Shown in pieces: positions 8,719-16,847 of a DNA stretch of 64,000 nucleotides. The notes beneath the pieces are model-generated. The model saw only the letters and a program-made list of their open reading frames with translations, made no database searches and had not been told where the DNA came from. Source of the stretch: Bradyrhizobium algeriense (lineage in GTDB: Bacteria; Pseudomonadota; Alphaproteobacteria; Rhizobiales; Xanthobacteraceae). The stretch's first letter is position 1, and the number at the start of each line of letters is the position of its first letter. A program made the translations under genes and the position numbers. The stretch covers positions 1,054,001 to 1,118,000 of the forward strand of contig NZ_JAZHRV010000001.1 in NCBI RefSeq assembly GCF_036924595.1. The letters run 5' to 3'.

Positions 8719-11409
8719 TTACACCCGCTCCACGAAACTATCGACCACCTTCTTCTCGCCGGCCTTCTCGAACGCAATGGTCAGCTTGTTGCCGTCGATC
8801 TTCACCACGTTGCCGTAGCCGAATTTCTGGTGGAACACGCGGTCGTCGAGCGAGAATTCCGAAACGGTGCCGGTGGATTTTGCGACCAGTTCGCCTTCGA
8901 TCACCATCGGGCCGCGCTTGTTGCGCGAAAAGCCGCCGCCTGAGAAGGTATCGCCGCGCGAGCCGACATCGCTGCGCGAACCTGAGGTATCGCTGCGCGA
9001 ACCAGAAAACGGCGACTGGCTTTCCTCGAAACCGCCGCGGGCCTGTCCGCGGCCGCCCTGTCCGCGGTTGCGGTTGGCCTGGGCGCGCTGCCAGCCCGGG
9101 GTGCTGTAGCTGGAGCCGAAGGATTCGACATTGTCGAAGCGCGACGGGCCGTAGCCGCTGCTGCCGCCCCAGCCGGAGCCGCCCTTGGATTCCGTGATCT
9201 CGACATTGGCCGCCGGCAATTCATCGAGGAAGCGCGACGGGATCGTGGTCGACCACGTTCCGTGGATGCGCCGGTTGGTGGCGAAATAGAGCTTGGCGCG
9301 GCGGCGCGCGCGGGTCAGGCCGACATGAGCGAGGCGCCGTTCTTCTTCGAGGCCGGCGCGGCCCTGTTCGTCGAGCGTGCGCTGGCTCGGAAACAGGCCT
9401 TCTTCCCAGCCGGGCAGGAACACGTTGTCGAATTCCAGTCCCTTGGCCGAATGCAGTGTCATCAGCGACGCGGCTTCATCCTCGGCGCCGCCGTCGCGGT
9501 CCATCACCAGCGAGATATGTTCGAGGAACCCTTGCAGGTTCTCGAACTCTTCCATCGAGCGCACCAGTTCCTTCAAGTTATCCAGCCGGCCCGCGGCGTC
9601 GGCGGAGCGGTCCTTTTGCCACATCTCGGTGTAGCCGCTCTCGTCGAGCACGATTTCGGCCAACTCCGTATGCGAGGTGACCTCGCGGTGGGCGCGCCAG
9701 CGGTCGAATTGTGCGACCAGCTCGCGCAGGCTCCCGCGCGCCTTCGGTTTCAGCTCGTCGGTCTCGACCACGGCGCGTGCCGCCTCGAACAGCGGAATGC
9801 GGCGCTTGCGGGCGTGGTCGTGCAGCATCTGCACGGTGGCGTCGCCAAGGCCGCGCTTCGGCACGTTGATGATGCGCTCAAAGGCGAGATCGTCGGCGGG
9901 CGAATTGATCGTGCGCAGATAGGCCAGCGCGTCGCGGATTTCGGCGCGCTCATAAAACCGCGGACCGCCGATCACGCGGTAGGGCAGGCCGAGGGTGACG
10001 AAACGATCTTCGAACTCGCGCATCTGGAACGAGGCCCGCACCAGGATCGCGACCTCGTTGAGGTTTTCGCCCGCGCGCTGCAGCTCCTCGATCTCCTCGC
10101 CGATGGCGCGGGCTTCCTCTTCCGAATCCCAGGAGCCGGTGACGGTGACTTTCTCGCCGTCGACATCCTCGGTGCGCAGCGTCTTGCCGAGCCGGCCCTC
10201 ATTGTGCGCGATGAGATGCGAGGCGGCGGCGAGGATATGGCCGGTGGAACGGTAATTGCGTTCGAGGCGGATGACTTTTGCGCCGGGAAAGTCGTGCTCG
10301 AAGCGCAGGATGTTGTCGACCTCCGCGCCGCGCCAGCCATAGATCGACTGGTCGTCGTCGCCGACGCAGCAGATGTTTTTGAGGGGGGCGGCGGGCGCCG
10401 CGGCCGCGCTCGCCGTCATTCCGGGATGCGCTGAAAGCGCAGACCCGGAATCTCGAAGTGAGTCTTCGCCTGCTCGAGATTCCAGGTTCACGCCTTCGGC
10501 GTGCCCTGGAATGACAGGAGAATCGGTGCGCCCCGGAATGACGGAGGGCTCCGTCGCTCCCGGAATGATCGCCGAGAGCGGCGCCCCCGGGCGTGACGGC
10601 GCCTGCGACAGCAGCCGCAGCCAAAGATACTGCGCGACGTTGGTGTCCTGGTATTCGTCGACCAGAATGAACTTGAACCGGTTCTGGTACTGCCGCAGCA
10701 CATCGGGGTTCTCACGAAACAGCCGGATGTTCTCCAGCAGGAGATCGCCGAAATCGGCGGCATTGAGGATCTTCAGCCGCTCCTGATAGCTTGCGTAGAG
10801 CTTGCCGCCCTTGCCGTTGCCGAACATCGCGGCCTCGCCCGCCGGCACCTGGCCAGGCGTCAGGCCGCGGTTCTTCCAGCCGTCGATCAGTCCGGCCAGC
10901 ATGCGCGCCGGCCAGCGCTTGTCGTCGATGTTCTCGGCCTGCAGCAATTGCTTCAAGAGCCGCACCTGATCGTCGACATCGAGCACGGTGAAATTGGATT
11001 TGAGCTGCACCAGTTCGGCGTGGATGCGCAGGATGCGGCCGCCGATCGAGTGGAAGGTGCCGAGCCACGGCATGCCTTCCACGGCCTGGCCGAGCATCTG
11101 GCCGAGCCGCAGCTTCATCTCGCGCGCGGCCTTGTTGGTGAAGGTCACCGACAGGATTTCATGCGGCCGCGCCCGGCCCTGACTGAGGATGTGGGCAATC
11201 CGCGTGGTCAGCACCCGCGTCTTGCCGGTGCCGGCGCCGGCCAGCACCAGAACCGGCCCGTCCAGCGTCACGACCGCGTCGCGCTGTTCGGGATTGAGGC
11301 CGTTGAGATATTGCGGACCGGCCGCGGCCCGCGCACGCGCGGCGATGCCGCCAGCCGCAGGCTGGTGCTCGGGGACGCCGTGATGGGGCAGTTTGCTCGG
11401 CTCGGTCAT
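8719..11409 (-). CDS. uvrD: UvrD/PcrA-type superfamily 1 DNA helicase
   Basis: About 896 aa, a 3'-to-5' helicase of nucleotide excision and mismatch repair. Walker A GAGTGKT is at residues 58-64, the motif Ia region reads SVTFTNKAAREM, DEYQDT (Walker B) is at 251-256, GDDDQSIYGWRGAE (motif III) starts near 350, then come RLERNYRST (motif IV), MTLHSAKGLEFDNVFLPG (motif V) and VGLTRARRRAKL (motif VI). DEYQDT and DDDQ are separated by 94 residues, whereas E. coli UvrD has 22. The extra 70 or so residues are Pro/Ala/Ser-rich and coincide with an intergenic-type DNA repeat taken up in frame. The C-terminal region is Gly/Ser/Arg-rich before a final conserved DRVFHQKFGYGNVVKI domain. The ATG at 11409 is preferred over a GTG 30 bases upstream. 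Confidence 0.93.
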   Translation of the reverse strand: MTEPSKLPHHGVPEHQPAAGGIAARARAAAGPQYLNGLNPEQRDAVVTLDGPVLVLAGAGTGKTRVLTTRIAHILSQGRARPHEILSVTFTNKAAREMKLRLGQMLGQAVEGMPWLGTFHSIGGRILRIHAELVQLKSNFTVLDVDDQVRLLKQLLQAENIDDKRWPARMLAGLIDGWKNRGLTPGQVPAGEAAMFGNGKGGKLYASYQERLKILNAADFGDLLLENIRLFRENPDVLRQYQNRFKFILVDEYQDTNVAQYLWLRLLSQAPSRPGAPLSAIIPGATEPSVIPGRTDSPVIPGHAEGVNLESRAGEDSLRDSGSALSAHPGMTASAAAAPAAPLKNICCVGDDDQSIYGWRGAEVDNILRFEHDFPGAKVIRLERNYRSTGHILAAASHLIAHNEGRLGKTLRTEDVDGEKVTVTGSWDSEEEARAIGEEIEELQRAGENLNEVAILVRASFQMREFEDRFVTLGLPYRVIGGPRFYERAEIRDALAYLRTINSPADDLAFERIINVPKRGLGDATVQMLHDHARKRRIPLFEAARAVVETDELKPKARGSLRELVAQFDRWRAHREVTSHTELAEIVLDESGYTEMWQKDRSADAAGRLDNLKELVRSMEEFENLQGFLEHISLVMDRDGGAEDEAASLMTLHSAKGLEFDNVFLPGWEEGLFPSQRTLDEQGRAGLEEERRLAHVGLTRARRRAKLYFATNRRIHGTWSTTIPSRFLDELPAANVEITESKGGSGWGGSSGYGPSRFDNVESFGSSYSTPGWQRAQANRNRGQGGRGQARGGFEESQSPFSGSRSDTSGSRSDVGSRGDTFSGGGFSRNKRGPMVIEGELVAKSTGTVSEFSLDDRVFHQKFGYGNVVKIDGNKLTIAFEKAGEKKVVDSFVERV
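10410..10605. repeat. Palindromic repeat inserted in frame inside uvrD
   Basis: This stretch contains CGTCATTCCGGGATGCGC with an inverted partner ending CCCTGGAATGACAG near 10515, plus an internal AATCTCGA...CTCGAGATT palindrome. Two further fragments with CCCGGAATGA follow (around 10530 and 10560). The same type of element lies between genes at 54854-54973. Here it is translated as repeated VIPGxT/IPGHAE-like residues between helicase motifs II and III, and no stop or frameshift results. Confidence 0.75.
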
Positions 11410-11699
11410 GCTCGAATCGCGTTGGCCCCACGATGGCACCGTGAGGCGGTAAAGGGGAGCCTTCTTAGCAGGGATTGAGGGGCATATAGGGCCCGTCCGG
11501 CCGTTTTGACAGGTTTTATCCGGTCGCGTTTTCAGGCCCTGATCTCAGGGCTTTGCGGCGATTTTGTTCCGCTTAAATCGTCAAATTTCGGGATTTTGCG
11601 GCCCGGAACCATCATTCCCGGCCCGGATTGGTCCTGCAGGCGATGCGCGACGCGTCAGCCGCTGCCATCGCGAGAGCAACAGCCAATCGAGGTCGTGTC

Positions 11700-11873
11700 A
11701 TGCTGAGCTGGGTCGTTACGTTTCTGATCATTGCGTTGATCGCGGGTATTCTGGGCTTCGGCGGCATCGCCGGCGCCTCCGTCGAGATCGCCAAGGCGAT
11801 CTTCTTTATCGCCGTGATCCTGTTCCTGATCTCGGCTGTGGTCGGACTGGTGCGCGGACGCAGCAACGTCTAG
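11700..11873 (+). CDS. UPF0391 (DUF1328) small membrane protein
   Basis: A 57-aa protein of two hydrophobic helices, [20 protein letters not shown] and a second from [20 protein letters not shown], separated by the conserved [12 protein letters not shown]. This is the characteristic pattern and length of the UPF0391/DUF1328 family (including E. coli YtjA-like proteins), which are often stress-induced but of unknown function. The ATG at 11700 has GAGG about eight bases upstream; a longer in-frame start at 11628 would add non-conserved residues. Confidence 0.88.
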   Translation: MLSWVVTFLIIALIAGILGFGGIAGASVEIAKAIFFIAVILFLISAVVGLVRGRSNV

Positions 11874-11887
11874 CGACCCGGAATGGG

Positions 11888-12412
11888 CTATCCTGAAGGC
11901 ATCGCGACCTTGCGGCCGACGCCTTCGGGCCGCGGCACGGCTGCATGCGAATCCACCACCGCCTGGATGCGGGCGCGAATGTCCGGCGGGAAAGGCGCAA
12001 CTTTCCGCGCATTCATATCCATGTGGAGCGTCATGTTTTCCGAGGTGGCGGAGAGCCAGCCTTCGGTCGCGTGGCGCAGTTCCTCGAACGTATGCAGCCG
12101 CTTCTCATCATGACCTAACAGATAAACCGAAATCTGAACGGGATCGCCGAGGTGAATCTCGCGTATGTAGCGTACATGGCATTCGGCGGTGAAGGTCGAG
12201 CTGTGGCGCTCCTTCATGTAGGCCGGCCCGATCCCGAGTTGCAGCCACATCTCGTCGATCGCGCGGTCCATCATCACGTTGTAATAGGCCATGTTGAGAT
12301 GGCCGTTATAGTCGATCCATTGCGGCTCGATCTGCATCACCGAGGACAGGAACGGAGCCGGCGGCAGCGGCATATTCTTCAGGCGGTCGCCGGCGGCGGC
12401 AACGGTCGTCAT
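11888..12412 (-). CDS. Acyl-CoA thioesterase, hot-dog fold (4HBT)
   Basis: A 174-aa single hot-dog-domain protein. It has the 4HBT motif WIDYNGHLNMAYYNVMMDRAIDEM with the Asp/Asn-Gly-His-x-Asn catalytic turn near residue 33, then the strand YIREIHLGDPVQISVYLLG. Members hydrolyse acyl-CoA or related thioesters in the cytoplasm. The start at 12412 is supported by GGGATGG seven bases upstream; a second ATG lies immediately 5' (12415). It is divergent from the flavoprotein gene at 12495, with about 80 bases between them that must hold both promoters. The natural substrate is unknown. Confidence 0.85.
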   Translation of the reverse strand: MTTVAAAGDRLKNMPLPPAPFLSSVMQIEPQWIDYNGHLNMAYYNVMMDRAIDEMWLQLGIGPAYMKERHSSTFTAECHVRYIREIHLGDPVQISVYLLGHDEKRLHTFEELRHATEGWLSATSENMTLHMDMNARKVAPFPPDIRARIQAVVDSHAAVPRPEGVGRKVAMPSG

Positions 12413-12494
12413 CATCCATCCCTTTGTTTTTGCGGGTCTCTTGACCCCCCTTATATCCTTTGCCACGGTCCGCTCAAATCCGGAGGAATTTGGC

Positions 12495-13913
12495 GTGGCG
12501 ATGACGATAACAGGTAGTGTGAAGCGGCCGGAGCCGGAGGCGCTGGCAAGCGCGGTCGAGGCGCTGGCGGCGCGATTCGGCAACCGGCTGATTACCTCGC
12601 AGGCGGTGCGCGAGCAGCACGCCCATACCACCACATGGCTTCCGACGCAGCCGCCCGACGCGGTGGTGATGGCGCAGGAAACGTCTGATATCCAGGACGT
12701 GGTGCGGATCTGTGCCAAGCACGGCGTTCCCGTGATCGCGTTCGGTACGGGTACGTCGCTGGAGGGCCAGGTCAACGCGCCGGCCGGCGGCGTCTGCATC
12801 GATTTGCGCGACATGAACCGGATTCTCGAAGTTCATGCCGAGGATCTGGATTGCGTGATCCAGCCGGGCGTCACCCGCAAGGCGCTGAACGAGCATCTGC
12901 GCGACCAGGGGCTGTTCTTCCCGATCGATCCCGGCGCCGACGCCTCGCTCGGCGGCATGGCTTCGACGCGGGCCTCAGGGACCAATGCGGTGCGTTACGG
13001 CACCATCCGCGACAACGTGCTGGCGCTCAAAGTGGTGCGCGGCGACGGCGAGATCATCACGACCGGCACGCGGGCGAAAAAATCAGCGGCCGGTTACGAC
13101 CTGACGCATCTGTTCGTCGGCGCCGAGGGTACGCTCGGTATCATCTCCGAACTCACCATCAAGCTGCGCGGCATCCCCGAGACGATCGCGGCCGCCGCCT
13201 GTTCGTTCGAGACCGTGCGCGGCGCCTGTCAGGCCACGATCCTCGCCATCCAGACCGGGATTCCGCTCGCGCGGATCGAACTGCTCAACGCCGAGCAGGT
13301 TCGCGCCTGCAATGCCTATTCGAAGCTGACCTTGCCGGAGACGCCGCTGCTGCTGCTGGAATTCCATGGCAGCGAGGTCGAGGTGGCCGAGCAGTCGAGG
13401 AATTTCAGCGAGATCGCCAAGGAATGCGGCGGCGGCGATTTCACCTGGACCACCAAGCCGGAGGACCGCACCAAGCTGTGGCAGGCGCGACATGACGCCT
13501 ATTGGTCGGTGAAGGCGCTGCGTCCCGGCGCGGGCGTGGTGGCGACCGATGTCTGCGTGCCGATCTCGAGGCTTGCCGATTGTGTCACCGAGACCGAGGA
13601 CGATCTGAAGCGGCTCAATCTGTTGTCGCCGATCGTCGGCCATGTCGGCGACGGCAACTTCCACTGCTCGCTGGTCTGCGACATCGACAATTCGGAGGAA
13701 ATGGCCCGCGGTGAGGACTTCATGCATCGCCTGGTCGAGCGCGCGCAGGCGATGGGCGGCACATGCACCGGCGAACACGGCATCGGGCAGGGCAAGCAGA
13801 AATACCTCGAGGCCGAGCTCGGCCCCGAGGCGATCGACGCCATGCGCGCGCTGAAGCTGGCGCTCGATCCGCAGAACATTTTCAATCCCGGCAAGATCCT
13901 GCCGGCGAACTAG
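12495..13913 (+). CDS. FAD-linked oxidase, D-lactate/glycolate dehydrogenase family
   Basis: A 472-aa flavoprotein with a PCMH-type FAD domain (about residues 45-225: PDAVVMAQETSDIQDVVRIC, then PVIAFGTGTSLEGQ and DPGADASLGGMASTRASGTN). The C-terminal oxidase domain has VGHVGDGNFHCSLV, CTGEHGIGQGKQKYL and the closing LDPQNIFNPGKIL. This pattern fits D-lactate dehydrogenase (cytochrome) / GlcD / D-2-hydroxyglutarate dehydrogenase relatives; the exact 2-hydroxyacid cannot be fixed from sequence. A GTG at 12495 was chosen because GGAGG lies eight bases upstream; the ATG six bases later is the alternative. A small hairpin repeat follows the stop. Confidence 0.9.
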   Translation: MAMTITGSVKRPEPEALASAVEALAARFGNRLITSQAVREQHAHTTTWLPTQPPDAVVMAQETSDIQDVVRICAKHGVPVIAFGTGTSLEGQVNAPAGGVCIDLRDMNRILEVHAEDLDCVIQPGVTRKALNEHLRDQGLFFPIDPGADASLGGMASTRASGTNAVRYGTIRDNVLALKVVRGDGEIITTGTRAKKSAAGYDLTHLFVGAEGTLGIISELTIKLRGIPETIAAAACSFETVRGACQATILAIQTGIPLARIELLNAEQVRACNAYSKLTLPETPLLLLEFHGSEVEVAEQSRNFSEIAKECGGGDFTWTTKPEDRTKLWQARHDAYWSVKALRPGAGVVATDVCVPISRLADCVTETEDDLKRLNLLSPIVGHVGDGNFHCSLVCDIDNSEEMARGEDFMHRLVERAQAMGGTCTGEHGIGQGKQKYLEAELGPEAIDAMRALKLALDPQNIFNPGKILPAN

Positions 13914-13917
13914 GGCA

Positions 13918-13936
13918 CCCCGGATCAAGTCCGGGG
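13918..13936. repeat. Short hairpin repeat CCCCGGA-TCAAG-TCCGGGG
   Basis: A 7-bp perfect stem with a TCAAG loop lies five bases after the flavoprotein stop. This short palindrome is common in alphaproteobacterial intergenic DNA. It has no T-run, so it is a repeat or an RNA-stabilising hairpin rather than a proven terminator. The rest of the 280-base gap to the next gene shows nothing recognisable. Confidence 0.6.
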
Positions 13937-14193
13937 CATGCATCGCTCAAAAACGCTACAGCCCTGCCCAGCGACAGCCACCTTCGTGTTGAAACCGCTG
14001 GTGGTGGGCGAGGGCTTGCAACGGCGTTGTTCGCTCAAGGGTTGTACATTGTGGCGACCGTCGCAGTTTGGTTCCAAACATAGCCTCGTTTCAACACAGC
14101 GCCGCCCGACTTAAACATCGTCGCGCCCGAAGTTCCCTCTTCAGCTTGGTTCCGCAACATGTGTTGCGTGTGCGTGCGTGATGAGGTGCGTTG

Positions 14194-14892
14194 ATGCGTT
14201 TTCTTTCCTGGGGGATTGTTGCCGCTTGTGGCTTTTTACTGGCAGGTCCGGCGGCGAAGGCTGCCGAAATCCGTATTCCGGACCTGCCTTCGCCTCAATA
14301 CAACTGGACCGGGTTCTATGCGGGCGTTTACGGCGGTGGCGCGTATGCCGCGTGGGCGGCCGATTACTGCCGAAATGGTGCTTGTCGTCATGCGGAGGGG
14401 CAGGCCGGCGGCTTCGCCATCGGCGTCTATGGCGGCTACAACTATCAATTCGCCAACCGCTTTGTGATCGGCGGCGAACTCGATTGGGGCAAGTCCACGT
14501 CGTCACGGGACGAGCACGTCTTTGGCGACAGCGCGTTGCTGTCGAGCTTCGGCGCATTCGGCTCCGCCCGCCTGCGCGCAGGCTACGCGTTCGACCGCCT
14601 GCTGGCGTTTGGTGCAGTCGGTGTCGGCGTGGCCAGCATCGGCAACGGCTACCGCTACACCGTTCAGAAGGGGTGTGACACCATAGAGCAGGTTATCTGG
14701 GATGAACAGGTCAAGGCCGGGCTGATCGCGGGCGGCGGCTTCGAGTATGCTTTCACCAAGCATTTCGTCGGGCGCGGTGAATATCTCTACGCTAATTATG
14801 GCAGCGTCACGCTGTCCAGCCGGGACCGCACCCGCACTGAATTCCGCAACGAGATGCATCTCGTGCGCGTCGGCGCCAGCTACCGGTTCTGA
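14194..14892 (+). CDS. Outer-membrane beta-barrel protein (Omp25/RopB-like porin family)
   Basis: A 232-aa exported protein. It has a signal peptide (MRFLSWGIVAACGFLLAGPA, cleaved after AKA), then the hallmark NWTGFYAGVYGGGAYAAWA of alphaproteobacterial Omp25/Omp31-like barrels. Alternating Gly/Tyr-rich strands follow, with GAFGSARLRAGYAFDRLLAF in the middle and a terminal strand MHLVRVGASYRF ending in Phe as required for BAM recognition. It probably forms an eight-stranded barrel that stabilises the outer membrane. GAGG lies seven bases before the ATG. Two Cys pairs (DYCRNGACRH and KGCDTIE) are unusual for this family and could form a periplasmic disulfide. Confidence 0.88.
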   Translation: MRFLSWGIVAACGFLLAGPAAKAAEIRIPDLPSPQYNWTGFYAGVYGGGAYAAWAADYCRNGACRHAEGQAGGFAIGVYGGYNYQFANRFVIGGELDWGKSTSSRDEHVFGDSALLSSFGAFGSARLRAGYAFDRLLAFGAVGVGVASIGNGYRYTVQKGCDTIEQVIWDEQVKAGLIAGGGFEYAFTKHFVGRGEYLYANYGSVTLSSRDRTRTEFRNEMHLVRVGASYRF

Positions 14893-14914
14893 TACTCCGC
14901 TTGGGCTTGAACGT

Positions 14915-15078
14915 GATCCGCCACCCCGGGATGAACGCAATTGCGTTCACCCTGAGGTGGCCGCGCGCAGTGCGGCCCTCGAAGGGCGACGGCCACAACT
15001 CGGGCCGCTCATCCTTCGAGGCTCGCTTCGCTCGCGCCTCCAGCGACAACGGCGAAGCCGTTGCGCAGGGATGACGGA
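14915..15078. repeat. Long inverted intergenic repeat
   Basis: It begins CACCCCGGGATGAACGC and closes with a CAGGGATGACGG segment. Inside are paired arms CCCTCGAAGGGCGACGGCC and GGGCCGCTCATCCTTCGAGG and a GGCTCGCTTCGCTCGCGCC palindrome. It resembles the GAGGTG...CTTCGAGG...GGATGACGG repeats scattered in Bradyrhizobium-type genomes. It occupies much of the 565-base gene-poor gap between the porin and the NmrA-like gene; the rest of that gap shows only a very short open frame. Confidence 0.7.
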
Positions 15079-15154
15079 GATAGTGAGAACGCATTACCTC
15101 GATCTAATAGCGCGTTGACGCAGAAACAAAATTTGGTCGAGCGCATTTTTCTGT

Positions 15155-15244
15155 ATGAGCAGAGATTGGTTCAATATCTTCGCTTTGACAGTCGGGGCCC
15201 TGCTGCCCATTGCGCTCGTTGTTGTCGTGTTCGCTCTACGTTAG
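15155..15244 (+). CDS. Possible 29-aa single-helix membrane peptide
   Basis: A short open frame encoding MSRDWFNIFALTVGALLPIA followed by a Val-rich end and a terminal Arg. It reads as a basic/aromatic start and one strong transmembrane helix, a plausible small membrane protein. No convincing ribosome site is seen upstream and the length is below normal gene-calling limits, so it may be chance. It lies in the gap between the repeat element and the NmrA-like gene. Confidence 0.25.
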   Translation: MSRDWFNIFALTVGALLPIALVVVVFALR

Positions 15245-15457
15245 AGCCTGACAAATCATTTCCGACGCCGCATGAGCTATGCAGGTGCCTCCACAAATCA
15301 ATCAGTAGTGCTGACCAGTCGACGACGTCTGGGAAGCCGCGCGCGGCATGTCATGCTGGTAACATTTTGTCTCAGTAGCTTTCGAACCGTCTTCTCGAAC
15401 TCATTTAAGGACTTCCAATCATCCAGGATCTCCAGTCATCGACAAGGGAGGTCAACC

Positions 15458-16210
15458 ATGAAGATCGTCGTGATCGGCGGCACCGGCCTGATCGGCTCGA
15501 AGACCGTCGCCATTCTGCGCCAAGGTGGCCACGAAGTCCTCGCCGCCTCGCCCAACGGCGGCGTCAACACCATCACCGGCGAGGGGCTCAATGAGGCCCT
15601 GGCCGGCGCGCAGGTCGTGATCGACCTGGCCAATTCGCCCTCATTTGAAGACAAGGCGGTGCTGGAGTTCTTCGAGACCTCCGGCCGCAACCTTCTCGCA
15701 GCGGAGGCCGCAGCCGGAGTCCGACACCATGTCGCGCTCTCCATCGTCGCAATCGACCGAACAGACAATGGCTATTTCCGCGCCAAGGTCGCCCAAGAGA
15801 AACTGATCGAGACCTCCGGCATCCCATACACCATCGTCCGCTCAACCCAGTTCCTGGAATTCCTCCGCGGCGTCGCCGATTCAAGTGCGGACGGAAGCCT
15901 GGTCAGGCTCCCGCCCATCCTGTTCCAGCCGATCGCGGCAGACGACGTTGCTGCCATCGTTGCCGATGTGGCACTCGCGGCGCCGCGAAGCGGCATCGTG
16001 GAGATCGCCGGCCCGGAACGAGCGCCGTTCAACGAAATCGTCGCCCGTTATCTGAAGGCTGTTGGCGACCCGCGTGAGGTAGTGAGCGATCCCGAGGCCC
16101 GATACTGGGGCGGCCGGGTCGAGGAGCACTCGCTCGTGCCGTTGGGCGAAGCACGCCTCGGCCGCATCGGTTTCGACGAATGGTTCCGCCGCTCACAGGC
16201 TGCAACCTGA
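15458..16210 (+). CDS. NmrA-like / atypical SDR NAD(P)-binding oxidoreductase
   Basis: A 250-aa Rossmann-fold protein. KIVVIGGTGLIGSKTVAILR at residues 2-21 contains the GGTGxIG nucleotide-binding loop. YFRAKVAQEKLIETSGIPYTIVRSTQF carries the Tyr/Lys-like segment and the STQF turn seen in NmrA-like proteins, and a C-terminal substrate region has IAGPERAPFNEIVARYL. These proteins act as NAD(P) sensors or reductases of unknown substrate. AGGGAG lies ten bases before the ATG at 15458. It is followed after 65 bases by a secreted cupin on the same strand, and the two are probably one transcript. Confidence 0.87.
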   Translation: MKIVVIGGTGLIGSKTVAILRQGGHEVLAASPNGGVNTITGEGLNEALAGAQVVIDLANSPSFEDKAVLEFFETSGRNLLAAEAAAGVRHHVALSIVAIDRTDNGYFRAKVAQEKLIETSGIPYTIVRSTQFLEFLRGVADSSADGSLVRLPPILFQPIAADDVAAIVADVALAAPRSGIVEIAGPERAPFNEIVARYLKAVGDPREVVSDPEARYWGGRVEEHSLVPLGEARLGRIGFDEWFRRSQAAT

Positions 16211-16275
16211 CCCCGATCGGAGGTACGCCCTGTCCGTCACGAGCGTGTCCCGGGCAACGAACGAAGGAGGCGACC

Positions 16276-16665
16276 ATGACGATCAAACTCGTTGCGTTGG
16301 TTCTTCTGTGCCTCATGACGGGCACGGCGGCGGCACAGGAGCCCAAGGTCACGTCACTCATGTCTAAGGATCTTCCGGAGAATCCCGGCAGGGAAGCTCT
16401 GATGATCACAGTCGAGCATGCGCCCGGCGGGTCGAGCGCTATCCACCGACACAATGCACATGCGTTTGTTTACGCGCTGGAGGGCTCCGTCGTGATGCAG
16501 CTGAAGGGTGGACAACAGGTGACACTGACACCAGGACAGTCCTTCTATGAAGGCCCTGACGATGTTCATGTCGTCGACCGGAACGCAAGCGGCACCCAGC
16601 CGGCGAAATTCCTGGTGCTCTTGATCAAGGACAAGGGCGCCCCCGCACTCGTGCCCGCACAGTGA
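16276..16665 (+). CDS. Secreted cupin-domain protein
   Basis: A 129-aa protein with a signal peptide (MTIKLVALVLLCLMTGTAAA, cleaved before QEPKV) and a single cupin barrel. The first cupin motif is GSSAIHRHNAHAFVYALEGSV, with two metal-ligand His and a Glu, and the second is TPGQSFYEGPDDVHVVDRNAS with the last His. It is therefore likely to bind a metal ion in the periplasm. GAAGGAGG lies seven bases upstream of the ATG. It follows the NmrA-like gene, a common pairing in Rhizobiales, but no function for the pair is established. Confidence 0.85.
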   Translation: MTIKLVALVLLCLMTGTAAAQEPKVTSLMSKDLPENPGREALMITVEHAPGGSSAIHRHNAHAFVYALEGSVVMQLKGGQQVTLTPGQSFYEGPDDVHVVDRNASGTQPAKFLVLLIKDKGAPALVPAQ

Positions 16666-16847
16666 CTGTTACGGCAACCCAAGTACACGAAAGGTAAGGC
16701 AATCAGCAGGGACGGACCCGAACTTGAACTTGCCGCGGGCCGGGCGGTTGGCCCTGCGACTGGATGCCGCCGGCATCGATTTTTCGTCCGTGACCGACGT
16801 GGCGCTTACCCGCTAATGAGTTCACGGCCTAACTAAATCATCGCGCT

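Noticed and set aside
12413..12814. N-terminal extension of the thioesterase gene by 134 codons
   Set aside because: It would overlap the divergent flavoprotein gene and has no conserved content; the hot-dog domain starts normally from the later ATG.
16700..16816. Short frame ending LALRLDAAGIDFSSVTDVALTR after the cupin gene
   Set aside because: Looks like a decayed C-terminal fragment, but no family is recognisable and there is no start or ribosome site; left as ordinary intergenic DNA.
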